This document shows, piece after piece, positions 37,319 through 45,531 of a DNA stretch of 64,000 nucleotides. The DNA comes from Nitrospinota bacterium (lineage in GTDB: Bacteria > Nitrospinota_A > UBA7883 > JACRLM01): assembly GCA_016208975.1 (NCBI GenBank), contig JACQXA010000004.1:1675015-1739014 (forward strand), given 5' to 3'. The position numbers and the translations under genes were made by a program. Position 1 is the first letter of the stretch, and the number at the start of each line of letters is the position of its first letter. Below the pieces are notes generated by a model. The model saw only the letters and a program-made list of their open reading frames with translations, was not told the DNA's origin and searched no databases.

Positions 37319-38356
37319 TTACCGGCCCTTAAGGAAAATCTGGTCGAACAGCGCGCCGTCGGCGAAAAATTTCTTGTGCGCCTTGGCCCAATCACCAGCC
37401 ACATCGTTTACGGTGAGAAGCTTTAAATCGGCGAATTTCACCGCCGCCCCTTTCAACGCGTCTTTGGAGATTGGCCTGTAATAATGCCGGGCCGCTATAG
37501 CCTGGCCCTCGGGGGAATACAGATATTCCAGATAGGCGCTGGCCACCTCCCTGGTTTTGTGGCGCTCCACAACTTTATCCACCACCGCCACTGGAGGCTC
37601 GGCGAGGATGGATACCGATGGAGTGACTATATCAAAACTGTCTTTTCCAGATTCTTTCACGGCCAGGTATGCCTCATTTTCCCAGGCCAGCAACACGTCG
37701 CCAATGGAGCGTTTGACGAAAGTGGTGGTTGCCCCCCGGGCGCCCGAATCCAGCACCGGGGCGTTTTTGTAAAGCCGGGAGAGGAAATCCCGCGCCTTCG
37801 TTTCATCTTGGCCAAATTTGGTCAGCCCGTAACCCCAGGCGGCCAGGTAATTCCATCGGGCGCCGCCGGAGGTTTTTGGATTGGGCGTTATTACTGAAAC
37901 ACCGGGTTTTACAAGATCGTCCCAATCTTTTATTTTTTTTGGATTGCCCTTACGCACCAGGAAGACGATGGTTGAAGTGTATGGAGAGCTGTTGTGGCCC
38001 AGCTTTTTTTGCCAGTCTGGCGCCAGCAGTTTTCCTTTTGCGGCTATTTCGTCTATGTCGTAGGCTAGGGCCAGTGTCACCACGTCCGCCTCCAGCCCGT
38101 CTATCAAGGCGCGGGCCTGTTTGCCGGAGCCCCCATGGGATTGCCGGACGGTAACACTCTGCCCGGTTTTTTTCTTCCAGTACGCTCCGAACGCTTTGTT
38201 ATAGTCTTCGTATAGCTCCCGGGTAGGATCGTAAGAAACGTTTAGAATCTCCACCGGTTTTACTTGGGCGAAGGCGGGAGTGTATCCAGCCGCCAGTGTC
38301 AAAATGGCCAGTCCGGCGACAAGGGTTTTTAGCTTGAAGATGATGTTTTTGTTCAT
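37319..38356 (-). CDS. sbp: Periplasmic sulfate-binding protein
   Basis: A 345-residue secreted binding protein and first gene of the sulfate operon. The signal peptide covers about residues 1-30 (cleavage near AFA-Q). The mature protein has the Sbp/CysP pattern: [20 protein letters not shown] near the start, [20 protein letters not shown] for sulfate binding, then [20 protein letters not shown] and [12 protein letters not shown]. It delivers sulfate or thiosulfate to CysTWA. A conspicuous palindrome about 65 bp upstream of its start may control the operon. Confidence 0.93.
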   Translation of the reverse strand: MNKNIIFKLKTLVAGLAILTLAAGYTPAFAQVKPVEILNVSYDPTRELYEDYNKAFGAYWKKKTGQSVTVRQSHGGSGKQARALIDGLEADVVTLALAYDIDEIAAKGKLLAPDWQKKLGHNSSPYTSTIVFLVRKGNPKKIKDWDDLVKPGVSVITPNPKTSGGARWNYLAAWGYGLTKFGQDETKARDFLSRLYKNAPVLDSGARGATTTFVKRSIGDVLLAWENEAYLAVKESGKDSFDIVTPSVSILAEPPVAVVDKVVERHKTREVASAYLEYLYSPEGQAIAARHYYRPISKDALKGAAVKFADLKLLTVNDVAGDWAKAHKKFFADGALFDQIFLKGR

Positions 38357-38413
38357 TGTTCGTTACTTCCAGTTTTCGTTTCCCAGCCCATATTATCAAT
38401 AGGCGCTTCGCCC

Positions 38414-38444
38414 TTGACATAATTCCTATAAAATACATAGGAAT
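38414..38444. promoter_or_regulatory. Palindromic operator/promoter candidate upstream of the sulfate operon
   Basis: Perfect 8-bp inverted repeat ATTCCTAT-AAAATAC-ATAGGAAT at 38422-38444, directly preceded on the plus strand by TTGACA (38414-38419). It lies between the divergent sbp and rtcB genes, nearer sbp. Half-sites of the ATTCC/GGAAT type in this layout are bound by Rrf2-family regulators such as CymR and IscR relatives that control sulfur genes in other bacteria. No Rrf2 gene is in the window. Confidence 0.5.
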
Positions 38445-38618
38445 AATAGATGTAATCAGGGGTGGTTGTCAAAGGAAAAAATGCGAATCACCAGAAAAAA
38501 CTATGAGAACCTATTGAATATATGGGGCGATGCTTAGGTTCTGGGTTGTTAATCATATCCACTATTACAAACGATGGTTATGGGGAATATAATTTGGGTA
38601 AGGGAGGATACTGGCCCC

Positions 38619-39722
38619 ATGAAACCCATCAAAATCTTTGGCGAGAACCTGGATGCGGGTACGCTGGAGCAATTTTACTCGGCAATAAACCAGCCATTCG
38701 CCGTGAAAGGGGTTTTATTGCCGGACGCCCATGTGGGCTACTCGCTCCCCATCGGCGCGGTGGTGGCCACCGATGGGGTAATACTTCCAGCTTGGGTGGG
38801 GTACGACATCGGGTGCGGAATGTGCGCCGTGAAGACGCCGTTGATGATGGACGAGGTGGAACCTCACCGGGTGGATATTTTCAAAAGCATCTACCGCGCC
38901 GTACCCACCGGGTTCGACCACAATAAACGTCCGGAGCCTTGGGATTACGAGAAAATCCCCATGACCCCAACCCTGAAAAAAATATTCGAAAGGGAAAACG
39001 GTTTGACCCAGTTGGCCTCTCTGGGCGGGGGCAACCATTTTATAGAAATCAGCCACGATGAAGAGGGGCGCGTTTGGGTGGTGGTGCATTCCGGATCCCG
39101 CCATGTGGGTCATTCCGTGGCCACCCTTTACATGAAACAGGCCAGCGGCTCGGAAAAAGCCAAAGAGGGGCATTATGGGTTCCAGGTGAAATCCAATGCG
39201 GGGCAAGACTACATAACCGACATGAATTTCTGCCTCAAGTTCGCCCTGGAGAACCGCAAACGCATCATAGAGCGTGTCTTACGGGAGGTTTATTACTATA
39301 CGCGCAGGGGCGAACAGCCGGAGACGCTGGAGTTCATCAACCGGCATCATAACCACGCCGAGGAGAAAGAGGGGCTGTGGATCCATAGAAAAGGCGCAAC
39401 CCATGCGGAAGCCGGCATGGAAGGGGTCATACCCGGAAACATGCGGGACGGTAGTTTTATCACCGTGGGGAAGGGGAACAAGGAGAGCCTGTGTTCATCG
39501 TCCCATGGCGCCGGGCGGGCCATGAGCAGAAACAAGGCCAAGGAAAACATTTCGATGGATTCGTTCAAAAATCAGCTTTCAGGCGTCACCGCCCGGGTGG
39601 AAAGGGCCACGCTGGACGAGGCCCCCGGAGCCTACAAGGACATTTTCGAGATAATGAGGCTACAAAAAGACCTGGTGGATGTGAAACACCATCTAAAACC
39701 GGTCATAAATATCAAAGGCTGA
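38619..39722 (+). CDS. rtcB: RtcB-family RNA ligase
   Basis: A 367-residue enzyme of the RNA-splicing ligase family, which joins 2',3'-cyclic phosphate or 3'-phosphate RNA ends to 5'-OH ends with GTP and Mn2+. Visible active-site elements are LPDAHVGYSLPIGAV, the metal-binding Cys in DIGCGMCAVK, GGGNHFIEI, HSGSRHVGH and the guanylated His in SSSHGAGRAMSR. It is the shorter RtcB form. ATG 38619 has GGGAGG about 11 bases upstream; frames upstream have no ribosome site. It converges with the AbrB-PIN gene, 3 bp apart. No archease or rtcR is nearby. Confidence 0.92.
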   Translation: MKPIKIFGENLDAGTLEQFYSAINQPFAVKGVLLPDAHVGYSLPIGAVVATDGVILPAWVGYDIGCGMCAVKTPLMMDEVEPHRVDIFKSIYRAVPTGFDHNKRPEPWDYEKIPMTPTLKKIFERENGLTQLASLGGGNHFIEISHDEEGRVWVVVHSGSRHVGHSVATLYMKQASGSEKAKEGHYGFQVKSNAGQDYITDMNFCLKFALENRKRIIERVLREVYYYTRRGEQPETLEFINRHHNHAEEKEGLWIHRKGATHAEAGMEGVIPGNMRDGSFITVGKGNKESLCSSSHGAGRAMSRNKAKENISMDSFKNQLSGVTARVERATLDEAPGAYKDIFEIMRLQKDLVDVKHHLKPVINIKG

Positions 39723-39725
39723 TTT

Positions 39726-40325
39726 TCAGCAGGCCGCCTCGCTGGAAAGGAACGGTAACGATTCCGTCCAGAACCCCCAGTAAACCATCACCGCGTCGCC
39801 GAATTTTACCTCCCGCTCCACGTACGCTTTCAGGGCTTTGCGGAATATGTCGTCCATCTCGCAATGGAAGAACGGGGTGTTTAATATTGATTCCACCACT
39901 TCGGCGACGGTTGTCTTGTCGAATTTGTAAACAGCCTCCAAAACGTTTACCGTTTCCAGTATGGCGGAGGGAGAGATTGTGTAAGGCATCCCGCCGCCAG
40001 TGGTTTCCGTGAATTCTTCGGTGAAACGCTCTTGCCAGCGGTAATCGCCGGATAGGATGCGGAAAATAAGTAAAGTGTCCCTTTTGCCTTTGGCGTATTC
40101 CCGGGCCACTTCCTGGATCAACCGTTCCCGGTATGCGCCTGATCCGGAGCCGAGGTGCGTAATTACCCCGGCGTAATCCAGGATGGTTTTGCCCTTTTTA
40201 AGCAGGACGCCGTCTCTGGTCTCGCCCAGCACAAGCGCGTCACCCTCACGGATGTCGAGACGCTCCATGACTTCGGCGGGGAGTTCAATTAAACCGTTAG
40301 CTAACACCTTAGCGGTACTGTACAT
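39726..40325 (-). CDS. AbrB-type domain fused to a PIN-like domain
   Basis: A 199-residue protein. Residues 1-47 form a SpoVT/AbrB-type DNA-binding module (AKVLANGLIELPAEVMERL, IREGDALVLGE, GVLLKKG). A linker resembling an antitoxin tail (about 48-80) leads into a PIN-like nuclease fold: D83 (RDTLLIFRILSGD), E124 (SPSAILETVNVLEAVY) and D177 (VKFGDAVMVYW) align with three of the four acidic PIN residues. The protein ends at 199, before the fourth acidic residue would be expected. AbrB and PIN are usually separate antitoxin and toxin genes; here they appear as one chain. A good promoter precedes it. The PIN assignment is by pattern and not certain. Confidence 0.65.
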   Translation of the reverse strand: MYSTAKVLANGLIELPAEVMERLDIREGDALVLGETRDGVLLKKGKTILDYAGVITHLGSGSGAYRERLIQEVAREYAKGKRDTLLIFRILSGDYRWQERFTEEFTETTGGGMPYTISPSAILETVNVLEAVYKFDKTTVAEVVESILNTPFFHCEMDDIFRKALKAYVEREVKFGDAVMVYWGFWTESLPFLSSEAAC

Positions 40326-40365
40326 GCCACAAACCCCGAGCGGATGCGAATTGATGTTTTATAAA

Positions 40366-40394
40366 TTATTACCCTTTCATTAACTCAAGGTCAA
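40366..40394 (-). promoter_or_regulatory. Sigma-70-type promoter of the AbrB-PIN gene
   Basis: On the minus strand TTGACC (40389-40394) and TAATAA (40366-40371) are separated by exactly 17 bp, about 40 bp before the ATG at 40325. The surrounding DNA is AT-rich. AbrB-type proteins often repress their own promoter, so this is a plausible autoregulated site. Confidence 0.6.
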
Positions 40395-40483
40395 TAGAAA
40401 CGCGCTGTTAATTTATGCTTAATATAAGAAGCTTTATTGATGCATGTTTTGCGGCGCGGAGATGGCTTGGGAAGTGACGGGAA

Positions 40484-42082
40484 CTAAATGAGAGTGTCTT
40501 TAAGGAAACCGCCGTCGTCTTTTTCCGGGTAATCCAGGTTATAGTGCAACCCCCGGGATTCTTTTCGGAGCAGGGCGCATTCTACTATCAGCCCGGCGTT
40601 GACGGCCAGGTTTCGAAGTTCTATAAGGTCTGGAGTTATAACAAAGTTCCAGTAGTAATCCTCGATCTCTTGCGTCAGCAGGGCTATCCTGTTCCTGGCG
40701 CGGGCCAGGCGCTTGTCGGTCCGGACGATACCTACATAGTTCCACATAAGCCTGCGGAGTTCGTCCCACATGTGGTTAATTACAACCTGTTCGTCAGCGT
40801 CCACGGCCTTGCCGTAATCCCATTCAGGTATGGGCCCGTTTGGAACGCAACGCCCCTGTATCCAACCGGCGGCGGATTTGGCCGCGCGGTCGGCGAATAC
40901 CACCGCCTCCAGAAGGGAGTTGGAGGCCAGCCTGTTGGCGCCATGCACGCCGGTATGGGCGCATTCGCCCGCGGCGAAAAGTCCCGGCACCGAGGTTTTC
41001 GCCCAAAGGTCTGTCACTACGCCGCCGCACATGTAATGGGCGGCTGGCACAACGGGGATCATCTGCCGGGTAGGGTCGTACCCGAATTTCAAACATGTGG
41101 CGTTAATGGTGGGGAAACGCCTGGGAAAAAGCTCCGGATCTATGATGGTTGTGTCCAGATACACGAAATCGGCGCCGCTTTTTTTCATTTCCCGGTCTAT
41201 GGCGCGGGCTACCACGTCTCTTGGGGCCAGGGAGCCCATGGGGTGGTACCCTTCCATGAAGGTTGCGCCGTCGGCGCGTTTCAGCTGGGCCCCTTCACCC
41301 CGCACGGCCTCGGATATAAGGAAAGACTTGGCCAGCGGGTGATAAAGGCAAGTGGGGTGGAATTGCATGAACTCCATATTGGCTATCCTGGCCCCGATGC
41401 GCCTGGCCATGGCTATTCCGTCGCCGGAAGCTATATCCGGGTTGGATGTGTATAGATAAACCTTCCCCACGCCACCGGTGGCCAGAAATGTGGCCTTGGC
41501 GGCGAACACGTCTATCTCCCCGGTTTCCTTGTTCATGACATAGGCGCCAAGGCAGGCGTCTTTTTCCTGGCCAGGCTCTATTCTTCCCCCGCTCATTTTA
41601 GAAAGGGAGATAAGGTTTACTCCGATATGGTTTTCGAAGATGGATATGTTTGGGTTCTTGCGGGCGGTGTCTATAAGGGCCCGCTCGATTTCGGACCCGG
41701 TAAGGTCGTTGGCGTGTACGATGCGCCTGCGGCTATGCCCCCCCTCACGGCCCAGGTCCAGCCCTGTCTCACCGCTGGAAAACCTTGCGCCAAACTCCAT
41801 CAACTCCTGGATCATGGCGGGGCCGTTCTCCACAAGTATCCGTACCGCGTCCAGATGGCACAATCCGCCGCCGGTTTCCAGTGTGTCGCGGATGTGAAGG
41901 TCGAAAGAATCGTCGCTGGCCAGGGCGGCGGCTATGCCCCCCTGGGCCTGGTTGGTGTTGGATTCGGCAAGGCCTTTCTTGGTCACCAGCGCCACCGTCC
42001 CCAAGCGGGCGGCCTTAATGGCGAAAGATAATCCGGCAATGCCGGAGCCGATAACTAGAAAATCGAATTCCCTTCTTGCCAT
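40484..42082 (-). CDS. nadB: L-aspartate oxidase NadB
   Basis: A 532-residue FAD enzyme that oxidises L-aspartate to iminoaspartate, the first step of NAD synthesis. The FAD-binding VIGSGIAGLSFAIKAA is at the N-terminus. The succinate-dehydrogenase-like core includes TNQAQGGIAAAL, FMQFHPTCLYHP and the second FAD segment GLFAAGECAHTGVHGANRLAS. The helical C-terminal domain (about 430-532) is complete. Length matches NadB (about 540). nadA and nadC are not in the window. It is transcribed alone from the minus strand. Confidence 0.95.
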   Translation of the reverse strand: MARREFDFLVIGSGIAGLSFAIKAARLGTVALVTKKGLAESNTNQAQGGIAAALASDDSFDLHIRDTLETGGGLCHLDAVRILVENGPAMIQELMEFGARFSSGETGLDLGREGGHSRRRIVHANDLTGSEIERALIDTARKNPNISIFENHIGVNLISLSKMSGGRIEPGQEKDACLGAYVMNKETGEIDVFAAKATFLATGGVGKVYLYTSNPDIASGDGIAMARRIGARIANMEFMQFHPTCLYHPLAKSFLISEAVRGEGAQLKRADGATFMEGYHPMGSLAPRDVVARAIDREMKKSGADFVYLDTTIIDPELFPRRFPTINATCLKFGYDPTRQMIPVVPAAHYMCGGVVTDLWAKTSVPGLFAAGECAHTGVHGANRLASNSLLEAVVFADRAAKSAAGWIQGRCVPNGPIPEWDYGKAVDADEQVVINHMWDELRRLMWNYVGIVRTDKRLARARNRIALLTQEIEDYYWNFVITPDLIELRNLAVNAGLIVECALLRKESRGLHYNLDYPEKDDGGFLKDTLI

Positions 42083-42156
42083 GGAACCGCCGACTGTAAC
42101 ATTGGGCCGGGTCGCCTCTGGTGGAGGAGTTTAAACGGCCTGAATATGGGTTTAAT

Positions 42157-42186
42157 AAAAAAGGCGGCCTTAACAAGCTTTCCGCC
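42157..42186 (-). terminator. Terminator after the FHA gene
   Basis: On the minus strand GGCGG/CCGCC pair with an inner CTT/AAG, and the stem is followed directly by TTTTTT (42162 to 42157). It lies 27 bp after the FHA stop codon and closes the rodZ-phosphorylase-FHA transcript. Confidence 0.6.
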
Positions 42187-42212
42187 GGGAAACAGGAAAG
42201 AGCCGCGGAAAG

Positions 42213-42935
42213 TTAGAGAGCCGTCCGGAACTCGAAGTTGTAGGAGCCTATGGAGAACTTGTCGCCATTGGCAAGAACGCGCCTTTCCTCCTGCTTTCCG
42301 TTCACCTTCAGCCGGGCCATGCCGCCCTGGAATGTGATCTCGTATTGATCCGCGTTGCGGGAGATAACGGCGGCCACCCTGCCAATCGTGAGCCCCTTAA
42401 TCTGGATGTCCGAAGTGTCCGACGAGCCTATGAGCGTGGTCTCTTTCTCCAGCTTCATAACCCGGGGCGCGCCGGAGGACTGCATCAGGAAAAGCTTCGC
42501 CGCCTCCTTGCGCTCCAGTTTCTGCGTGGTGTCCGCCGGCATGGGTGGCTGGGTGGATGTGATGGCCTTAAGAGCGGACGAGTCCATCATCATGGTTTTT
42601 CCGCCCAGGTCCTGGTCGAACCCCAAATCGAAAGTCTCCTCCTTGGGGGCCTGTTCGGGATTCTCGAATTTTAATATGTGCCTGCCTATGGTGATCTGGT
42701 CGCCGGATTTAAGCTCTTGTGTGGTGATTTTTTCGTTATTAACGAAAGTGCCGTTGGTGGAGCCCAGATCGGTAATGGTGAACTTGTTCCCGGCCTTCTC
42801 GATTTTAACGTGCCGGGCGGAAACGGCGGGGTTTTTAATAAGGATATCCCCCGTCTCCCTCCCTATGGAGATAGTCTTGGAAAGCTCGATCTCCTGAAGG
42901 ACTTTGTCTTTAAAAGTAATTATCAGTTTGGCCAT
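42213..42935 (-). CDS. Protein with two FHA domains
   Basis: A 240-residue cytoplasmic protein. The first FHA domain (about 20-92) has all phosphothreonine-binding features: SIGRETGDILI, SARHVKI and LGSTNGTFVN. A linker (about 95-155) is rich in Asp, Met, Thr and Pro. A second, degenerate FHA fold (about 158-238) keeps LIGSSDTSDIQI but has no SxxH or strict TNG loop. FHA proteins read Ser/Thr phosphorylation or act as scaffolds. It is 65 bp after the purine phosphorylase gene and probably in the rodZ operon. No Ser/Thr kinase is in the window. Confidence 0.85.
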   Translation of the reverse strand: MAKLIITFKDKVLQEIELSKTISIGRETGDILIKNPAVSARHVKIEKAGNKFTITDLGSTNGTFVNNEKITTQELKSGDQITIGRHILKFENPEQAPKEETFDLGFDQDLGGKTMMMDSSALKAITSTQPPMPADTTQKLERKEAAKLFLMQSSGAPRVMKLEKETTLIGSSDTSDIQIKGLTIGRVAAVISRNADQYEITFQGGMARLKVNGKQEERRVLANGDKFSIGSYNFEFRTAL

Positions 42936-43000
42936 TAATCACCAGTTCGAGATTTTATAACAGTTTGGAGCTTCCATTCAACTTCTGTTTTTCCAATGCG

Positions 43001-44401
43001 CTAGCTGTTGCGCAGAATGGCGCTCACAAGCCTCTTGAGTCCAACGCAATGTCTTTTTCCCGCGGCGGCTACCGCCTCGTGGGTTAACGGCGCGTTTCTC
43101 CCCTCCATGGCGTCGTTCACAATGAGGGCCAGCGCCGTTACAGGAGCCCCCGCGCGGGCGGCCACTATAACCTCGGGTATCACGGACATGCAAACCGCGT
43201 CCGCCCCAGCGGAACGCAACATGCGCCGCTCGGCGGGGGTTTCGTAAACAGGCCCACTTGTGGCCGCCAGCGTACCCACGCCGCCCCGCACCCGGGCGTC
43301 CCGTAATATCCGGTCCGACATTTCTATTACTTCCCGGTCGTAAGCGGTGGACGGATCCACAAAAACCGAGGGATCTTCCGCCGGGCTTGAGCCTACCAGA
43401 GGATTATCCCCCATCAGGTTTATGTGATCTTCGACGATTATTATATCACCTGGGGCAAAATCGGGATTTAGCGCTCCAGCCGAAGTACACACTATGAGCC
43501 GCTCCACTCCCATTTCCAAAAACGCCTTCACTGCGAATGTGGTTTCGGCCATGGAGCCGGTCTCGTAAAAATGCCGCCTTCCTTCACAGAAGAGGGTCTG
43601 CGTCCCCTCAACCATTCCAGCCTTTATAAGGCCGGGATGGCCAGGAACCAGTGTCGCGGAAAACCCGGGTATCTCCGTGAAAGATACGGACCTGCCATGG
43701 ACCAGCGTAGAAACCGCCGCCTGGCCTGAACCAAGGATCACCGCCACCCTGGGGGTCATCCCCAATGCTTTTTTAAGATATTCAGCCGCGTCGGAAACCC
43801 CTCCCGCCGGTTGAGACTTACCCGCGTTACGCTTGCCCCGTTCCCATAGGCTTCCCCCTAATATGGGGGCTATAGCCGGACCGGGCCCGAAAAGGCTTTC
43901 CCGCTCTCTTCTTCGGGGCACGGCGGGTTTCTTGGCGGAAATCTTTACCCGCTGGGATGTTCCATCCGGCAGGGTGCGAACCTCATAACCCTCTTCTTCC
44001 TGGTTGTCGCGAGGTTTTCTTCCACCCCTGCGCGCCGGAGCCTTTTCCTCCTCCCAATCTTGCGCCGGTTTTTTCCGCTCCTGCGGGGGTTGAAGCCCGG
44101 ACGGTGTTTTTCTAACCAATCCCTGGCGAACGCCACCACGCCGCACGCCCGGCCTTCTGGCGGGACGCTCCTCCCTGTCGGCGGATTCCCCGCGTTCAAC
44201 ATGCTCGGGTCTGGCGGTCTCTTCCGCCTCCCTTGCATGGTGGGGGTGTTTTGGCTCATGCGGCTCTTCCGGCATTTTCCTTCGCAACGAGCCAGGGCGG
44301 GCGATGTTTCTCCGGGGCAATCTGCGTTCGCGCCGGTGTGAGGACCTGTCCGAATCCTCGCTGGATTCGTCGGCCGTGCTATCTTCAGGTATTTCGTTCA
44401 T
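43001..44401 (-). CDS. Purine nucleoside phosphorylase with long charged N-terminal extension
   Basis: A 466-residue protein. Residues about 1-195 are low-complexity, rich in Arg, Glu, Lys and Pro, and predicted disordered. Residues about 200-466 are a trimeric-type purine nucleoside phosphorylase, which splits purine nucleosides with phosphate: VILGSGQAAV, CEGRRHFYETGS, STAGALN-type CTSAGALNPDFAPGD, DHINLMGDNPLVG, GPVYETPAERRM and MSVIPEVIVAARAG. The Asn in IVNDAMEG favours 6-oxopurines (inosine, guanosine) over methylthioadenosine. Normal members have about 270 residues, so the extension is exceptional. The gene follows rodZ by 29 bp and precedes the FHA gene. Confidence 0.88.
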   Translation of the reverse strand: MNEIPEDSTADESSEDSDRSSHRRERRLPRRNIARPGSLRRKMPEEPHEPKHPHHAREAEETARPEHVERGESADREERPARRPGVRRGGVRQGLVRKTPSGLQPPQERKKPAQDWEEEKAPARRGGRKPRDNQEEEGYEVRTLPDGTSQRVKISAKKPAVPRRRERESLFGPGPAIAPILGGSLWERGKRNAGKSQPAGGVSDAAEYLKKALGMTPRVAVILGSGQAAVSTLVHGRSVSFTEIPGFSATLVPGHPGLIKAGMVEGTQTLFCEGRRHFYETGSMAETTFAVKAFLEMGVERLIVCTSAGALNPDFAPGDIIIVEDHINLMGDNPLVGSSPAEDPSVFVDPSTAYDREVIEMSDRILRDARVRGGVGTLAATSGPVYETPAERRMLRSAGADAVCMSVIPEVIVAARAGAPVTALALIVNDAMEGRNAPLTHEAVAAAGKRHCVGLKRLVSAILRNS

Positions 44402-44430
44402 CCGGTTCTTTCTTTATTATTCGGATCCCG

Positions 44431-45459
44431 TTATTGGGCGGGAACCGTGATTTCCATGTCTTTGATCACGTTTTGAAGCGGCTTTGAGAGCTTCACCTCT
44501 CTACCGTTCAGGAAAACCTTTGTGGCCGCGGCGTTGCCAATGGTTATCCTGAATTTTCTATCCCCACGCCAGGTAATCTTTTCCCCGGCCTTCAGATAAG
44601 CCTGCTTGGGCTCCTGCCCGTCCACGGAGATACCAATCCACGACTCCGCATCGGCGGAAATGGTGAGCCTGTTCCCCTTCTCCTTGTTTTCCTGTATAAG
44701 GGGGGGCTCATTCCTGGTCTCAACCGCGGGCTTTACCGGCTCAGCGGGTTTTACCAAAACCGGGGTAGGTCCTGGTTTTACGGTTGAAGCCTTAACCGGT
44801 TTTACCGTATCCACGGGTTTGGGGGATAAAACTTGTTGTTGCGGCGCCGGGGCCGGTTTCACCGGCGCGATTGAAGGCGCGGTGAACGGTTTAATCGGCT
44901 CCGCCGGTTTATTGGAGGCCGCCGGAACTGGAGCGGGCGGAATTGCGGGAGTTAAAACAGAGGTTTTCCCCGGTTCCACAGCAGGTTGCGCCTCGGGCGC
45001 TACAGCCGCTTCATCAACCAGAGGGGCAGGAGGTGGCGTCACTTGGGGTTTTACAACAGGTGTTGGAGCCAAAGAGATATCTTCCACTTCCGCAGGCCTG
45101 GCCAAATAATATAAAAACCCGAATATCGCCATAAAAACCAGCAGACCGGCCCCTGCGATTTTTTGAGCGGCGCCGCGAGGCCTCAATGGCATTGAAATTA
45201 GTTGGGGGCTTCTGTCGGTCACTGGCAGTCCAAGCGAGTCGTAACGGGCCACCATCTCATCACCGGACAATCCCACAACCCCGGCGTATGACCTTAGAAG
45301 CCCTTTGATGAACACGGCCCCGGGCAACTGCTCGTACTGGTCCGCCTCAATCATCCGGATGAACTTGGCGTTTATCCGGGTGACCTTGGCCACATCTTCC
45401 ACCGTAAGGCCCCTTTTTGTCCGGGCCGAGGCCAGGACCTTGCCTAAAGTGTCGCTCAT
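44431..45459 (-). CDS. rodZ: RodZ-like cell-shape protein
   Basis: A 342-residue bitopic membrane protein. An N-terminal helix-turn-helix domain (about 5-70, LASARTKRGLTVEDVAKVT, FIRMIEADQYEQLPG, FIKGLLRSYAGVVG) is followed by one membrane helix (about 103-122), a long Pro/Ala/Lys linker with VKPAEPVKP-type repeats and a C-terminal DUF4115 domain (about 265-340). RodZ links MreB filaments to the cell-wall elongation complex. It is divergent from lnt with 72 bp between and heads the operon with the purine phosphorylase and FHA genes. Confidence 0.88.
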   Translation of the reverse strand: MSDTLGKVLASARTKRGLTVEDVAKVTRINAKFIRMIEADQYEQLPGAVFIKGLLRSYAGVVGLSGDEMVARYDSLGLPVTDRSPQLISMPLRPRGAAQKIAGAGLLVFMAIFGFLYYLARPAEVEDISLAPTPVVKPQVTPPPAPLVDEAAVAPEAQPAVEPGKTSVLTPAIPPAPVPAASNKPAEPIKPFTAPSIAPVKPAPAPQQQVLSPKPVDTVKPVKASTVKPGPTPVLVKPAEPVKPAVETRNEPPLIQENKEKGNRLTISADAESWIGISVDGQEPKQAYLKAGEKITWRGDRKFRITIGNAAATKVFLNGREVKLSKPLQNVIKDMEITVPAQ

Positions 45460-45531
45460 TCTGCCGAGAACCGCTCCCGTTTGGCTGTAAAAACCGTTAT
45501 TGTACCGTCAAATCCGCAGGAAGACTATAAT

